Shown here piece by piece: positions 63,022-64,000 of a stretch of 64,000 bases of DNA. The notes beneath the pieces are model-generated. The model saw nothing but the letters and a program-made list of their open reading frames with translations. It was not told the DNA's origin and made no database searches. The position numbers and the translations under genes were made by a program. Source of the DNA: Saccharomycopsis fibuligera x Saccharomycopsis cf. fibuligera (Eukaryota; Ascomycota; Saccharomycetes; Ascoideales; Saccharomycopsidaceae); assembly GCA_001936135.1 (NCBI GenBank), contig CP012822.1, positions 1,240,001-1,304,000 of the forward strand. The letters are read 5' to 3'. The stretch's first letter is position 1; each line of letters begins with the position of its first letter.

Positions 63022-64000
63022 TTTTTGTTTTTCTTGAGTGTGTGATGATTATAATGAATTAAATAGGAAATTGGCTGATGACTGTACGTTGCTAAATCGG
63101 GCACAATCTTTTCGTCAAATGCTGAAAAACCTCTTGCGCGACTAGTGTGCTCTAAAAATGAGGATCAAGGAAATGACTTAAGAAAAAGAAAAGAGGAGTA
63201 CAATAAATAAGTAACTTATTTAACAATTGGGTGATACAGGATGGAAAACGATGCGCACAATGTACTTTTGTTGTCTCACTTTTCGCTTCTTTACTGATGT
63301 TGTTGTGTTTCCAGTTTTTTTGACCATTGATTGACGAACTTGCTGGAGTCAGTGAATTGAGAGGAAAAAAAATGAAAGGAAAAAATGAAAAACCTTATGG
63401 GTCAGTGACATTCACGTGCCCACACAAAGTTTGGCTTTAGTCCATGCCAAAATTGCTTCTGTCGGCTGCTGTGTACTGCTGCGTGTTACTGCGGATATAA
63501 TAAGAGGCTTGTAAACAGCAGAGAGGTCGACATTTATTACCTTCGAGCAATAGATTTACTGCTAACCCCGTGGGAATATCAAATAGTTATAATGGAAGCC
63601 AACAGTGAATGCGATGTTCTTACGAGACTATTAGAGAACACCAAGTCTCTAATTTGGTCTGAAGAGTAAATTTCTTAAATCAATCTAAACAATTCTACAA
63701 TTTACAATGTTTATCTTTTGCTTCTCATAATCGATTAAACTGCTATCTATAATTATGTAACACTTATGCTTTTTTTGAAAACCAGTAATATGACAAACTT
63801 ACTTTGAGTTATAGAATAAGCCTCCATTGGTGAGTGAATATGAACGGTAGCTCCCGAAAGATGATAAAAAACCTTTGAAAAGCTAAAATGTGTTAAATGC
63901 AATCCCAGAAATAAAATATATAAAAATAAAAACAATAAAAACAAAGCTAATACAATATACGAACTAAAAACTAAGAACTGATGTGATGTCTAGAAGTTAA
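63022..64000. other. TOM70 promoter and flank
   Basis: Upstream of TOM70 and extending to the end of the window. It contains a 25-codon ORF at 63592 and otherwise AT-rich DNA without supportable features; a gene may start beyond the edge. Confidence 0.45.
63592..63669 (+). CDS. possible short ORF or first exon
   Basis: A 25-codon frame starting MEANSECDVLTRLLENTKSLIW. The composition is protein-like, with an amphipathic helix, and it sits divergently from TOM70 at a normal promoter distance. It could be a first exon, but the donor-like GTAAAT at its end is not the GTATGT or GTAAGT seen in the three introns of this window and no branch site follows. I cannot assign a family. Confidence 0.2.
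   Translation: MEANSECDVLTRLLENTKSLIWSEE

Noticed and set aside
63753-63944. Minus-strand spliced mini-gene (MEAYSITQ start, GTAAGT donor)
   Set aside because: A donor-like GTAAGT is present, but no TACTAAC branch follows and the joined product would be only about 30 residues with no homology.
1-64000. tRNA, rRNA or snRNA genes
   Set aside because: Scanning both strands for B-box-like GGTTCRAANCC gave only isolated TTCGA matches without an A-box partner or cloverleaf.
1-64000. CRISPR arrays or bacterial operons
   Set aside because: The DNA is clearly nuclear yeast; all tandem repeats found are short minisatellites without unique spacers.

Overview
The window is nuclear DNA from a budding yeast, most likely of the CUG-Ser clade (Candida/Lodderomyces/Debaryomyces relatives). 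The reasons are the gene set (NAB3, NSA1, RPL28, YTH1, TOM70, RIB1, KRE2/MNN mannosyltransferases), three short-signal introns with yeast-type GTATGT or GTAAGT donors and exact TACTAAC branch sites, AT-rich intergenic DNA with long T or A runs, and CTG codons that are rare and, in one conserved mannosyltransferase, fall at positions where the paralogue in the same window has serine. The long glutamine and asparagine tracts resemble Lodderomyces, but species cannot be fixed by eye.

Layout. 1-5.86 kb: no gene I can support. 5.9-7.6 kb: DHA1-type drug/polyamine transporter. 8.4-12.8 kb: a 1456-residue Q/N-rich protein of unknown function. 13.7-14.3 kb: small repeat-bearing GPI wall protein. 15.4-16.1 kb: orphan. 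18.1-19.8 kb: mitochondrial PDH-type kinase. 20.3-21.9 kb: nicotinate/allantoate-type permease. 23.1-25.4 kb: HD-domain nucleotidase and RPL28 (intron). 26.2-29.0 kb: NAB3. 29.2-30.8 kb: NSA1 (intron). 31.2-32.1 kb: pirin. 33.3-35.7 kb: YBP1-type protein. 36.4-52.7 kb: five Golgi mannosyltransferase genes (two GT15, one MNN1-type and two MNN2-type GT71) with two broken TRS23 copies among them. 53.1-55.4 kb: thiol peroxidase and DPH7. 55.6-56.3 kb: thioredoxin-like protein (intron). 56.9-63.0 kb: RIB1, OTU2, YTH1, TOM70. The last kilobase holds only a 25-codon ORF.

Genes that work together: the five mannosyltransferases would all act on N- and O-linked mannan in the Golgi, and the GPI protein is a likely wall client. 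HYR1-type peroxidase and YBP1 are both parts of the Yap1 peroxide-sensing relay in S. cerevisiae. NSA1 and RPL28 both serve the large ribosomal subunit. NSA1, RPL28 and the HD gene keep the order and orientation of S. cerevisiae YGL111W, YGL103W and YGL101W, and the peroxidase-DPH7 pair recalls YBR244W-YBR246W, so the conserved part is an old syntenic block; the mannosyltransferase part, with wide spacers, minisatellites and gene relics, looks more fluid.

Limits: all homology calls are from memory of families, not from searches. Start codons were set to the first in-frame ATG that fits the family. If CUG is read as serine, every CTG codon quoted here as Leu should be Ser.
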